Positions 24,675-37,457 of a stretch of DNA of 64,000 nucleotides are shown here, piece by piece. Where the stretch lies: positions 39,027,724-39,091,723 of the forward strand of contig OX637287.1 of the NCBI GenBank assembly GCA_951799445.1, read 5' to 3'. Source of the stretch: Pseudisothecium myosuroides. Lineage: Eukaryota; Streptophyta; Bryopsida; Hypnales; Lembophyllaceae. The position numbers were made by a program, and so were the translations under genes. Below the pieces are notes generated by a model. That model did no database searches. It saw only the letters and a list, made by a program, of their open reading frames with translations, and was not told the DNA's origin. Position 1 is the stretch's first letter, and the number at the start of each line of letters is the position of its first letter.

Positions 24675-25862
24675 GTATTTGTCTTCTATTTAATCATCAC
24701 CTTCATTTATGATTAATCATCACCTTCATTTCTATTCATATCTTTGGTGATTGTCTTTTTATTATCTTCATAGAAATAGAGATTTGAGGAGGTTTTGTAA
24801 CGACTTTTTTTTATAGAAATGTAGTAGTTTTGTGCATTGGATCCTATTGGTATACATATTAAAAAAGGATCAATTTATTAAAGGTTAGAATTCCTACATA
24901 GGTTAAGATCTTTAGAGATGCCTTAGGCATGTCCGCGGTTACTCTTAATCATCATAGTATTCTCGTTATTGCCTTAGCAATTATCTTTTATATTCTTGGT
25001 TGCTTTTCCTTATAAGAATTTGGAGGATTTAGTCATCATTTTAATCCACTTTCAATTTGATGATTGAATATTGTGTGAATTAGTTACAAATTGAAATTGA
25101 GGATTGTTTGTGACTTACATTATGCGCTATAATAAGGCTTTGTAAGTATAGTAAGGAAAAGCATGAAACCAATATAAGTTTAAATGAAGAAAATGACAAT
25201 CAAAATAGAAGAATTTATCATATATATTTTATTTGCATCAAATTTTGTAGATTTTCTACAATATAGATTTTATCTATCTCTGATCATATCATATCAATGA
25301 TCTTTCTTAGAAATCCAAGAATACAATTGTTTATTTGTTTGGTGAATAAAACCTTTGTTGAAAGGCATTTTCCATAAAATTAGTATAGTTATGGCTATAA
25401 TTACCTTGTATAAATTCAAGAACAAGCCATTCAATCTATACTGAAGATATCTAATCAATAATAAAATAAAAATGTCAAAACAACAACAAAATCAAGCTAT
25501 AAATTCTATAATTTCCTAGTCATTAAGATTTCATCATAAAATCTTGCTTGTTTTTAAGTTCTAAATTGTAAAAAAAAAGTTGGTTTCTTAGAAATTCGGA
25601 ATTCCTCTATTAATTAGGCAGAGTTTCATAAAAATCCTAAGCAAAATTTAAATTATCCAAATGAATCGCATTAGATTCAATTAGAATCATAATATACGAA
25701 AATTTGGTAAGGATATGGCTTATAATTGTTTAGCACAAACCAAAGTTGACGGAGCTTTTGCTTCCAAGAAATGAAAGGTCTTATCTTTGGATTGTGACCC
25801 TTAGAATCTTAGTGTGAGTAGTGCTAAAGAGTAGATTATAGAACAAAAATCTTATATTGAGG
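24675..25862. other. Intergenic region, no gene recognised
   Basis: AT-rich sequence without a convincing reading frame, RNA gene or repeat boundary. Confidence 0.4.
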
Positions 25863-26131
25863 GTTGCTAACATGTGAGTCTAGGATCTTGAGCCCTTGAA
25901 CCTAAACACTTATAGACACTTATATTATATTAGGCACTTTCTATGGTTATAGCGGGTATCTATATTACACTTAAGTACCTATGTAATGAGTATCTTTCAT
26001 GGTTATAAGATACCTACTCTATAGATACATATGTAATAGGCACCTTCAATGGTTGTAGAATACCTACTTATACCTAGACTCAAGGCTCATAGGCTTGTAA
26101 TTCTAGGCTCACATACTAGCATTGCTAATCT
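25863..26131. mobile_element. GGTTGCTA-TATGTGAG inverted-repeat element (about 270 bp)
   Basis: The left end GGTTGCTAACATGTGAGTCTAG and the right end CTAGGCTCACATACTAGC are imperfect inverted repeats. The interior holds several short ACCTATGTAAT-like palindromic repeats. It is related to 58587-59223. The target duplication is not clear. Confidence 0.55.
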
Positions 26132-28494
26132 AACATGTACTCTTGTAGTTATTTTAACTGCCATATTTAAGGAAATAAATAAAAATATATATACATATAT
26201 CATATTTATAATTAAAAATATAATATGTAAGTATATCTAATACAAATCCAACAAGTGTACAATCTTCAAAATCATTTTGGAAAAATGTTTATGAAGAAAG
26301 AAAACAAAAAATGAATTTGAATTAGCCCCAAATGAAAATAACATAAGAAGTCTTTAGGATTACAATTTTTCAAAAATGCCAAAGAATTTTTAAATTATTA
26401 ATAAAAGATTCAAAAAAATACTAAAATTTAAAATAGTGCATTATTTTATATCAAAATTACAAAAGAATGTGACCTATTTGTAGTATCCTTAAAAATATTT
26501 AATATTAATTGATTATATAGACTTGACCTAACGCATGATAAATCATACATACACCTTTCGGATCTCTTGATCGAAGAACAAATCATATAATAATTGACAA
26601 ACTTAACAACTTTATTGAGCACATTTGTGCTAAATTAGCTTATATACAACAATACTAGAATATGAGAGTTATGACTCTATATTTGTGTTTCATTTAACAA
26701 AAAAAAAATTTACATTTAGAATATATATATATAGAGAGAGAGAGAGAAAGATTATTTCTTTTCTTTTCTTGTTATATTGTTCTCTTGGACTATACATCCC
26801 TTGATCGTGTTTTTGGTACCATCGGAAAGCCGCGTGTGAAAAGGGTGCTCGAGCTTTGTTTGGTGGCGTTTGAACCTACGGTGTGAAAATTATTGAATTT
26901 TGAAGTTTTAATGAATTAAAAAATTAATTAACTAATTTTACTTTTATTTTGACTGTGGCAATGGTATAGGACACATTAGTACTCATTAAATCCTTATGGT
27001 GATTTTTCTTATACTTTAAGAGATAATGGCATTTTTCAAGATATTACGTAAGTAACAAAATAATTTTGCATTTAGAATATATTATCATTATTATTCTATA
27101 TTATACCATAGGTAATTTTCAAGTATATTTTGAATATATTTATCAATTTTTGTGACAATTGTATATATTAATTTTGAATTAAATTATAAAGATTTTATAT
27201 TATAATATTTTAATACTGATGCAGTGATGCCTAATATGTTTTTTTGTGGATGATTTTTTTATTTTAAATGAAATATTATTCTTCACTTGTAAAAAGTGAC
27301 TGATTTTGTTTTTTTGGTATAAATAAGTAACGAATAGCTATAAAAATGAAGTTTGTAGTATTGAATGTTTATTGCCTAATATATAAACACAATTAAATAT
27401 TGAAGATATTGAAAGGTTTATATGAGGAGATTTGAATGGATCAGTACTCTAATAGTTATGGAAATGAAGTGATAGTTAGGATTTTAAATGAATAATAGCT
27501 TGATTCAAAAGACCATTTATCTAAAATTATAAGAATTTAGGGTATTAATTTTTTAAATTATTTTAGTGTTTCTTTCAAGGTTATAAATCCTTCAAATTAC
27601 ACGTTGAGTTTTAGAAAATGAGGTCCAATGACAATCTAATTTTTGATGTAAAAACATTTTATTATGAAGACAACTATGCATATAATCATCAACTAATGTA
27701 TAAGCATTTTTATAAAGATTAGAAATAGGTTTGTTCATCTAAAGAAGAGAAAATATTATATTTGAGTTTTATTTTTAGAATTGTATAATACATAATTCAC
27801 ATTTTAGACTAAAATATATATTAGAGCACACGGTTTATATCCTTATTTATTTTGTGGTTGTGCCTTAGATATATTCATTCAACAATAGATCAATTGTGGT
27901 GTATTTGATATTGTTTAAAAGTCCAAATGTTGAAATTAGCATGATTAATAGGTTGTTCACACTTGCAAAGAGAGAGTTCTTAGACAAAAGAGTATCCAAA
28001 ACTTTAGAGGATCAAAGATAATTAAAAATTGGTTAAATCTAGTAGAATGTAAATTCTGGTAGAACAGTTTTAATCAAGTGTTGATTAAAAGAAGTATATG
28101 GATATTGAATAAGAAAATAAGTTGTTTTCAAATCCCATCCAACCAACTCATCTTGCTTGATTAATAAATATAGGTAGGTAAAATATTCAATTCTTAGGTA
28201 AGTTTTGAGACCTTAAATTTATGTGTCAACTATGTTAGCACTAGATATGGACATTTCCTTAGTCTATCTAATAAATGGAGGTGTTATATTTACTCTAGGA
28301 AAAGATTACACATGTTAATGGTTTCATGAGGTTTAAATATATTTATTGAAATATAGGAAATTATAAAATATTAAAATTTCACAAATAAATATAATAATAG
28401 AAAAATAATTTTTAAATCAAAATTTATATGCATTAATTCATTTAATTGGAGTACCAACTTGTCATAGTTGTGGCTATAATACATATATTTTTTG
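26132..28494. other. AT-rich intergenic region with a microsatellite
   Basis: A (TA)n(GA)n microsatellite lies at about 26719-26748. The rest is very AT-rich with no gene, and no element ends that I could pair. Confidence 0.4.
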
Positions 28495-29360
28495 TTAACC
28501 CCTAAAATCCCATTGTCCTCTCGAGGGACAAAATGGATTTTGGATAAACTCTTACAATCTCAAGTTTTGTTATGATTTTTGATCTTTCTAGGAATATCAT
28601 TTTTATTTCAATTTGTACCTAGGAAGAAAAATTATGCCACCCTAAGCCCAAAATGGAGGTTACCGGGCAATAAAAAAATCACAAAAAATTAAAATTAAAA
28701 TTTCAAAAAAAGAAAGTATTTGTTTCTCATAGAAAGTATTTTTGTCTATATGGGAAGGTTTGATACATTCTATTTGGACTAGTGATGAGAAAATTATAGA
28801 CAATCTCGTTTTTTGAGCAATCTATGCATTTTTTTGAAAAAAAATCCTAACTTTTAGGATTCACTTTTTAATGCAATTTTTACAATTTAGAAAAAGTTTG
28901 ACAAAGTTTAGTTTGTTTGCTAGAACAATCCCATTGTTGGAGTATTGTGCTTTAATTCCATCTGAGGGCTATTAATGATTTAGTTTTCCATTCAATCTTG
29001 AACCTACTTCTACTTAATACCTTTTTGAAGAATGAAAATCAAGTATTTTGAAGAAAAAAAATTTCTAGACCTTCAACTCAATTCTTCAACATAATATATT
29101 TTAAATTCTATATTGATACTACAAAAAGTTTAAGCTAAGAAGATTCAAAGACTTAAAATTTGGGTAGGCAAGGTGCTAAAACCCCCTAAAAAAACAATTT
29201 TCTTCACTTAAAACGCAAATATTTTGCAATCTACATTGTCAAGGTTTATGAAATTTCTTCCACACATTTTTATACTAGTCTAGTGCAAGATCCTATGGTT
29301 AGATATGCAAAAAAAAAGTGGAATTTGATGAAAAAAAGGCCTTGGAACTTTGAGCATTGC
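28495..29360 (+). mobile_element. TTAA-type element, family B, worn right end
   Basis: TTAA at 28495-28498 is followed by CCCCTAAAATCCCATTG and the family B left region. The ACGGTTA block (here ATGGTTAG) is at about 29215-29315. The right end (CCTTGGAACTTTGAGC) is mutated and its target copy is lost, so the end coordinate is approximate. Confidence 0.6.
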
Positions 29361-31409
29361 TTTGAATTTTAAAACATTTTTGTCATGAAAATGTAGGAAT
29401 TTTTAAATTTAAGAAAAGGAGATATTGAACATCATGCATATGGAAGTATATTGAATTGTATTTAGGATAAGGTGAAGGTGCTTTGTGGCAAAAACACACA
29501 TTATTTAATCAACAATTGTAACAAATTGAGTAGACAATATGAATTTCAAAAAGATTTGTCATTGATAATAAAAAATGATAAAATAAAAAGTGAAAATGAC
29601 AATGTAACATAGATTGGGCTCTTGAAACTTTTATAACAATAAATATTCTATTAGAGTTTGAAAAAGAAATGTGCGCATAAAACATTAACTATGCAACCAA
29701 AATTGGCAACACACATTGACTCTTGAAAATGATGGAAAATGAAATTCACCCCCTCAATATATAATATGATTGGGTACAAATACAAATACACTATATATGA
29801 ACAAATACAAGTATAGGTACAAATACACCATACATATAGTAAATTATTCAATATCCTTTTGTTAAACTTTTTCACAAATTCTAGTTTATGATTTTTGGAT
29901 TATTTGGTGAATTTTTCACAAGCACTTCTCTTCTAAGTGATTGACCACAAGTAAATAATTGACATGTGGCCCCTATGTGTTTCAATTACAAATCAACATG
30001 AAGAAATAATTGGATGGTGTATACAGGCACTATAAATTAATGACTATGTAGCATTATGTAATGTTTAACATAATTCCAACTTAGGATGCAAAGTACCATA
30101 GCTTCATATCACCTTTGGCAAAATTTTGCCAAATAATTATTTAAAACTGGAAAGGTTGGTTTAGTAGTTCATTTTTTATTAACCCTTAAATTTTCGGCCA
30201 TTTTGAAGATGTTTCGGATCTCAATTTTGTAAGTTACAAAGGGTTGAAGCTCAAAGTACAATGAGTCTTTTTTAGGCAAAATTAATTGTAAGATCTTGTA
30301 GAAAGCCAATTTCTTATCATCAAGGCATAGATTGGGAGATTATAACATAAAAGTGAAGGGTACTATAAGAAAATCAATGTTTTGGAGTAGTCAAAGTTGT
30401 GCTTTGATTGGCTCTTTGGAAACATAACATTTTAAAAATTGGCATCCTATGCTCATTCTCAAGTAAACCAAGTTCCACATGTATGGAAACAAGTCTTGTA
30501 TTTTTAGAACAAAAAATGAGTGAGAAAATGGTATTGCAATAGTGACCACTTCATTGTTAAATTTCAAAAATTATGAGAAAATAGAAGATTTGTCACAAAT
30601 CTAGAGCCAAAATTCAAGATTGAACACAATAGAGTGAAAGAACACAAGAAAAGATACACAATAGGAAAAATAATTGAAAAATGGCTCAAATCCGAGTGCA
30701 AAATGTGTATTCCAATGGCATCCCCATAGACCGAGCAGAGTTAAAAGAAGGGAGAGGGTAGTGTTGCTCCAAGTCTAATCTACTATTGGGCAACTCATTG
30801 AAAAGGGTCATGAATGGTCTACGCTAAGAACCCATTAGAATTCCAAGCGTCATCATTGTTCAACCACCTCTCTTCCATCCCAAAGGTTGAATCTGATTTT
30901 GCTAATATAGAGCATTACAATTTTGACCTTGCCCACCCATGAACACATGCCTTCACTTCATTGGCCAGAGTTTTCTAAAGCGATGACTCTTTGTTACAAC
31001 CTCCAGACCACCCATGCTTTGTAAATTTTTGTAAATTGGCAATTATTAAATAGTTTTTTTTTAACTTTTGGCAACCTTCAAATAAACCTGGAAGTTGAAT
31101 GGTGATATTTGTGGCTTTCAACTCATTACTTTTTGTAATGTCCCTGCTTTGCTCTAAATTTAGAGAAATGAATTTGAATTTCACATTATTTAGTAGACAT
31201 GCCACAGGATCGAGCTATACATGTATTGTTTCCAACATTTTAACTTTTATTATGCTTAATTTTTCCTTGAATTTGGCAAAGTGCTTTTTTGATTTCCAAA
31301 CCATTTAGCTTCAAAACTTTTGATTATTTTTTGTCAAAGGTGAAGTCAAGCTATGGTAGTTGAGTAAAACAAGCTCTTTACAATATAGAATTTACAACCT
31401 ACAACTTTC
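29361..31409. other. Intergenic region, no gene recognised
   Basis: AT-rich with short frames only. A possible isolated TTAACCCTTAAA end at about 30179 has no partner that I could find. Confidence 0.35.
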
Positions 31410-32310
31410 TTAACTCCTAAAGTCCCGAAGTCCTTACACAAAGACTCTTGGGATTTTGGGTAGGCTTGCGTGATCTCAATTTTTGACATGGCTTTTTGCA
31501 ACTTTTTTTGAGGATAAGAAATCAAATTAGCTTTCTCAAAATATTATTATTTTTATTTCAATCAGTGCCTAGGAGCAAAAGTTATGCCACCCTAAGTCCA
31601 AAACGCAACTCAAAAAAATCACAAAAAATGAATTTTTTATTTATTAATTTTTTCTCAAAGATTTTTTTTGGTTTACATCTAATAGCTTTGATTCATTCTA
31701 TTTGGACTAGTGATTGAGAAAATCATGGACATTCTTGTTTTGGGGGCAATCTAAGCATCTTCTTGAAAAAATAACTTATAGAATTCATTTTTGAATGCAA
31801 TTTCTATAATTTTTCAAAAAAATTGTTAGAATTGGTTAAGTTTGTTTGCTAAAACAATCTCACCATTGAAATTGTTGTGTTTCAATTCCATCTTAGAACT
31901 ATTAACAGTTTAGTTTTTCCTTCAATCTTGAACCTACTTCACGACCTACTTCTACTTAATAAATTTTTAATGAGGGAAAATTAAGTATTTTTTTTAACAA
32001 ATTCCTAGACTCTCAACTCAATTTTTCAACACAAAAATTTAGAAAATAAAAATCCATATCACAAAAATTTAAATTAAGAAGATTAAAGCCAAAAAATCTA
32101 ATCAAGCAAGGTGTAAAAAAACTTGTTTTCTTCATTTTAAATACAAATATCTTGCAATCTACACAGTCAAAGTTTTTGAAATTTCTTTTATGCATTCTTA
32201 TACTAGTCTGATATAAGATCCTACGGTTAGATTTGCAAAAAATACAATGAACTCCACAACTTTTACACTTTTCAAGAAGCAAGGTTTGAAATACAAATTT
32301 GTATTGGTTC
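31410..32310 (+). mobile_element. TTAA-type element, family B, worn right end
   Basis: TTAA at 31410-31413 is followed by CTCCTAAAGTCCCGAAGTCC and a left region closely matching 59553. The ACGGTTA block is at about 32140-32240. The right terminus is degenerate; the coordinate is set from the usual distance between block and end. Confidence 0.6.
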
Positions 32311-33599
32311 TAGTTTTAGAGCTCTATGTACAAGATGAATTTTTTGGCTCATAGAAATGCACTAATTTCACAAAATTGACAATCCAACCTATTTTATTAA
32401 TCTTTGTATTTGTTTATTATTCTATTGCAATATAATTCTATGTCCTAGTTTTCATTCATGTCTATCCTTTTGTGGTTTTTATTTAATCCAATATCTACTA
32501 ACATAAAAACACCTAAAATTGTATGAATATCTAAAAGTTTTCAAATAACATTTTGGTTCTTATTATTAGATTGTAAAGCTTTCATGAGACCCTATTGCTA
32601 GCCAAAGGATATTTAAGATTTGCTTAAAAAACATTTTTTTGGTCATTATATGAATAAACTATAAATTTTCAAAGTGCTGAAAATAGGTGTACCTAATCTA
32701 CCCTAGACTTTCATAAATTGAACTATTAAAGTTGACTACACATTGTAGGCAAGAATTTGTAGGATTAGTTTTAGGAACAAATCACAATTAGAATTAAGTT
32801 AGGTAAATGCATGCCACCCCTCTTGTAAAAGTTCATCTTGTCAAAGTTTGAGGTCACTTATCGACCACCAAAGGACTAATTAAGGAAACCACTTTAGATT
32901 TTTTGAGAACTAGGGCAAGCTTTATTGACTTTACAATTCGGAATTTTTGCATGAAATCTCTCGGATGGATGCTAATCATCCTAATCTACATGTGAAGCTT
33001 TCATTCATGTCATTTTGATAAATATTGAAAAAACTATATATTTTTGTCTAATTTCAATGTCAAACCAAATGATTAAAATACTTTCTAAAAAAAGATTAAT
33101 TAATTTTATTTGATTGTTTAGATTGATACCTAGACAAAAACATTTTAACCATTCAATTTGGAACAATGAGATGAAAATTGTTAGAAGTTTATATTGGGGG
33201 CATTGAAGGTTGGAAAAAGATACAAAGTCATTTTTTGAAGTCAATTTGGAAAATTTCCAATTAAAAATATAATGTAGGATATATATTACTTATTAGAACA
33301 TTTTCACTATTGGAATTTATAAATTTCAATTTCTTGTCTAAGTTATTAGCACTTGGTGAAAGAAAAATCTAAGTTATTAGTGATGAATATGAAAAACAAT
33401 TGGTTGGAGTGTATTTTCAATCCATCTCTTAACATGTTGACTTAATTGCTCAAGTTATGGAACATACTTATTTTTTCCTATAAATATTGAAAACCAAAAC
33501 TTTACCTCTGGAAAGAGCTAGAAAAAATTACTATTTGAAGTTTAGGCATTATACTCTAAAATTTTGGGAGGATGTACATGAACAAGTTAACTAAAGGAC

Positions 33600-33908
33600 C
33601 ATTAGAAGAAATTCGGGGGCAACAAGAGACTCTGAGTTATCAGGCCCTGGGAACTCTGGGAATGCCTTGGAAACAATAATCTGACGTGGCTAAGACTGTG
33701 CCATGTTAGAAAATAATAAAAATTTAATTTTTAATTTTTTTCATAATTTTTTTTAATTTTTTAATTTTTTAAAAATTATTTAATACTAGTAATATTTTAA
33801 ATATTTTAAATATTTAATTAATTTTTAATTAATTTTATATTCTGATTGTTCCCAGTAGCGGAAACAACCCTGAAACAGCCCTTTGGAGCCCTCAAATTTC
33901 TTCTAATG
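33600..33908. mobile_element. Inverted-repeat element of unknown superfamily (309 bp)
   Basis: The ends CATTAGAAGAAATT and AATTTCTTCTAATG are exact inverted repeats of 14 bp, with looser complementarity further in. The centre (33715-33840) is almost pure A/T with nested TTTAAAT palindromes. I could not identify a target duplication, so the superfamily is open. Confidence 0.5.
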
Positions 33909-34010
33909 CTTGTAGTTGGATTTTGTCAAGAATTAATATAGATGAAGACTTTTAAGTATAAGTATTTTGAAGCAGTTTGGAGCTTCAAAAACACCGTGGT
34001 CTTTTAGGAA

Positions 34011-35592
34011 TTAACCCCTGAATGCCCAAAGTACCATATTATGGTGTTGACTAAACTTTGGAGTTAAATAGAATCTTTTCAAAGTACTATTTTCAGTATT
34101 TTTGTTTCAACTGAATGCACTTGAAAGTCTATTTTTGAGCATCAAAAATACAATTTTGAAAAAAATATTTATGATTTTTCTATTGAAGATTTTGTGCAAG
34201 GTTGTTTGTTGCAAATTTTGATTTTTTTGTGTTAAAGGCTCTTGGAGATGAGCTTCAAATACACTAGATTTTAGGGGAGAAATCACATCAAAAATTCAAT
34301 TAACTCCTAAAGGACCAAACAACTTTTTTTGGCAACATAGCAATTTTGGACAACTTACTACAAACGGAAATTGTTTTTTTTTTTTAAATTTTCACACAAT
34401 CATGTGCCCAAAGAGTAGCTTTAAGGCCCAATATTTTTCATAGCTTTTGACTACATGGTTGAAGAGTTATTGTATGATATGTAATTTTCATTGTTCGATG
34501 AGCAACTCAAAAGATTCTTTAAAAATCACTTTTTAAAGAAATAAAAATTTGAAATTAGTATTTTAGATGTATATATATACACATGGAAAGCTTTAAATCA
34601 TTCCATTTTGATTAATGAGATGAAAATTATGAGGAGTTCTAGTTTGCAGGTAGTTATGGAATCTCTACTCTAAAATAAACTTTGACGTCCTTTATTTAAC
34701 TCAATTTTCAATATTTTTGAAAAAAATAAAAACATTGGTTGTATTAGTAAAACAACCAGATTGTTTATTAAAACATTACAACCACTTGGGATTGGCATTT
34801 TTCAATTCTATAACTAAATTCTTAACTATTTAGTGTTTTGAAACATTCTCTACTTCTTTTTATTTTTTATTTTTTTCCTATATGTTGTACAATTCCAAAT
34901 GATTTGAAAATTTTCAAGCATGTACCCGACTTGCCTTGAAGAATGAATCCAAAGAATTACAACCACTTTAAACATTTTTTTATACAAATGTGACCTTGTG
35001 AAGTGTAGCTACTTGGTTTGTATTTCAGGCCCCTCAAAAGGAGTTTTGTCAATTCAAATGTTAATATCTTGTAATCTACATGGTGGAAATTTTGAAATTT
35101 TTTCCACATATTTTCAAACCAAAATACTATAAGATCCTACGATTATATGTGTCCAAAAAAAAATTTCCCCTAAAATTCGGTACTTGTACCAAAAATGGTA
35201 ATTTTGGAGCGTTTCTGGTAAAAACATAGTCAAAAATCTGTAGGGGTTAATAAAGGTCTCGATAAAGGTGTAGAGTCAATTTTGAGAAGTAATAAATTGA
35301 TTATGATTATGTATGTCATGTCTAATCTCATATTTTTTTGTGGCCTCAATCTTAGAGTCGGCATGTAAAAAGATGATTGAAAGTCTTGTAAGCACTTTTA
35401 TAATTTTAACACTTTCATAATTAAACATTCTAGGCTTTCAATCCATAAGTTTTATTGTTGTACTTTCTTATCCTAAGTAATCCAGAATATGTCTATTTTG
35501 AATTTCTATGGATATAATTTTCTTTGAAATTATAAAGCTTATAAAAAATTGTTTTTTTTAATTAGTTTTGACCTTAGGCATTTAGGGGTTAA
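34011..35592 (+). mobile_element. TTAA-flanked element, family D, carrying a nested element
   Basis: TTAA at 34011-34014 and 35589-35592 flank CCCCTGAATGCCC and GGCATTTAGGGG. Without its insert it is about 630 bp and aligns with the uninterrupted copies at 57410-58046 and, reversed, 62083-62728. It is split by the family A element at 34304-35246. Confidence 0.85.
34300..35250 (+). mobile_element. TTAA-flanked element, family A, nested in a family D element
   Basis: The 943-bp insert (34304-35246) has ends CTCCTAAAGGACC and CTGTAGGGG and is flanked by TTAA on both sides (34300-34303 and 35247-35250). Sibling family D elements show the unfilled site at about 57691-57705 and, reversed, about 62443-62452, with a single TTAA. 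The ACGGTTA-type block (here ACGATTA) lies at about 35060-35160. Confidence 0.85.
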
Positions 35593-35887
35593 AAGAGTGG
35601 ATTTACATGTTTGCACCACTGGTGCAACTCACTATATTAACTTTCAATCACTTGTAGGCTGCAAGTGAGCAAATCTCCATCCTTGCTAATCCAATGAAGT
35701 ATTTGTAGTAGAAAAAGAAGTATTTCCAGAACTGCAAAAAGCCCAATATGTATGTAAGCTTTCTCGGAATAAAGATAATCATTTGACGGATCTTAGCATG
35801 TATTGCATGCTTATCGTTAAAAAATGCCATTGTCTCCTTATTTGCCATATCAACACAAATGCCCTTGGTGACACTTGTCAAAACTTC
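35593..35887. other. Short intergenic stretch
   Basis: An 81-codon minus-strand frame (35648-35893) is present, but its 5' end overlaps the CACTA-like element and I recognise no family. I see no supported gene. Confidence 0.3.
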
Positions 35888-36004
35888 TTGCACTACAAAA
35901 AAAAGGTTGTTTTAGTCCTATTAATGTAATCCTAGTAGTATAGTCCTTTTTAGGACTATAATATTAGGACTATAATTAAAACAACCCTTTTTCTTGTAGT
36001 ATTG
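35888..36004. mobile_element. CACTA-type miniature element with TTG duplication (111 bp)
   Basis: The element spans 35891-36001. It starts CACTACAAAAAAAAGG and ends CCTTTTTCTTGTAGTA, flanked by TTG at 35888-35890 and 36002-36004. CACTA ends with a 3-bp duplication define the En/Spm (CACTA) superfamily. Most of the element is one inverted repeat (GGTTGTTTTAGTCC... and ...GGACTATAATTAAAACAACC), so the transcript would fold into a hairpin. Confidence 0.75.
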
Positions 36005-36499
36005 TGAAACATGCCACAATTGAACTTGATTTTGAATCTCCTCTTAGTCTATGATCCCTCAAACACATGTGTCACAAATAGGGTTGTGTCCTAAGAAAAT
36101 GATGTTATCTTATTTTAGACTTAAATCACAATATTAACTAATGGCTTTTAACTAATTATCAACGAGGTAACATCTCCTAATTGTGACCTATTTGCAAAAC
36201 CATCCCATCTAGGTTCTTGCCTAAAATGTACAATCTTCATACATAATAGCTCAGGGTTGATTTTAGATACACCTACTTTCAACACTTTGAAAATTCTTAA
36301 TTTATTTGTACAAAGTCCAAAAAATGCATTTCCAAAGAAATTTAGAATCTTCTTTCAACTACCAACAAGATCCAACAAAAATTTTGCAGTTCAATAATGG
36401 GAATTATGCTAAATCCTTATTGAGACATACTTAGGTGGTGCTACCTTACAAGTTTGTACAAAATGAAAGCTTAGAACTCTCATCTTTCATATGTTAGCT

Positions 36500-36910
36500 T
36501 AAGGCAGAAGCACCAGTAGTCAACTATGCCCAGTACCCAACCTACATGGGTGCAGTATTTTCAACCATAGTTGGAACAAATTTCCAACAAAAGGTGGGAA
36601 TGTGTTTTTTGGTCCTTTTCAAGGTTATGACACATGTCCCGAAGTAGGGAGCAAGAAAGTAGGAAGTAGTGAGCAGGAAAGTAGTTCTTGAATGATCGGA
36701 ATTGGAAAAGTCTTGACATTGACTATAGGTGATGAATACTTTTTGGCTCCCAAAATTCACAATAATTTCAATTTTGGTAATATTATGCTGAAAAATTTGC
36801 AATCCCCATATTTCGTATCTTCCTACATAGGAATTTTTTTCACTACCTCTTAGTGTACATGTTCTGCTCCAAAATTGCTTAAATGATCTACTACTGGTGC
36901 TTCTACCTTA
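36500..36910 (-). mobile_element. TA-duplicating MITE (407 bp), AGGYAGAAGCACCA family
   Basis: The element spans 36502-36908, with ends AGGCAGAAGCACCAGTAG and CTACTGGTGCTTCTACCT and TA on each side. It aligns in reverse with 48951-49339. TA target use points to a Tc1/mariner-type origin. It has no transposase. Confidence 0.75.
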
Positions 36911-36919
36911 CATAACTAT

Positions 36920-37080
36920 TTGACAGATTTCAAAGTGAAGCCGGCCAAGTAGTAAGCTTACGACAATGCAACCAGGCAGAGAACTTCTGCCATTTTCTTA
37001 CATTGAAAGCCATATTTCACTCTTTTGTAACTTAGCTAGCCTAATGTCATCTTCATACACAAATCTAGGTGGGAAAAAAT
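36920..37080 (-). promoter_or_regulatory. Conserved downstream block of the 664-aa NAT gene
   Basis: This is the counterpart of 15545-15700, lying about 380-540 bp beyond the stop codon. It is probably 3' UTR or downstream regulatory sequence retained since the gene duplication. Confidence 0.4.
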
Positions 37081-37457
37081 TATTATAACTTAATTATACA
37101 ATAACTATAGATAGAAAATTTGAAAATATATTCAAAATTTTACAACCTTTAGGATAAACTTAATTTTTTTTAAAAAGGAAACCCCCTCTAATCTAGAGAT
37201 AACAAACTAAATGCATTGCCATGAAATTTTCAACACTATTACATGAACTTAGTTTTAATGCATTTTTCATCTAGTGATGATATTCTTAAGTAGGAATTAT
37301 TAAGCAAACTTGAAAAAACGTTTATCATCAAAAATTGGAAATACTTTGTCTTCACAATGACGAACAACAATCACTCTTATGGTGTTTTCTCACGCTATGA
37401 CATTTCATACAAGGTATGCCTATAATATTTCACACAATAAATGCCTACAATAGAATA

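Noticed and set aside
30179..30200. TTAA-CCCTTAAATTTTCGGCC, like the left end of a TTAA element
   Set aside because: No matching right end was found within a plausible distance.
33715..33840. AT-only palindromic stretch resembling an origin or matrix-attachment region
   Set aside because: It is the interior of an inverted-repeat element; composition alone does not support a function.
35648..35893. 81-codon minus-strand frame with a hydrophobic centre
   Set aside because: It starts at the border of the CACTA-like element, matches no family I know, and has no neighbouring exons.
36542..36802. 86-codon minus-strand frame
   Set aside because: It lies wholly within a TA-type MITE, and the related copy at 48951-49339 does not preserve the same reading.
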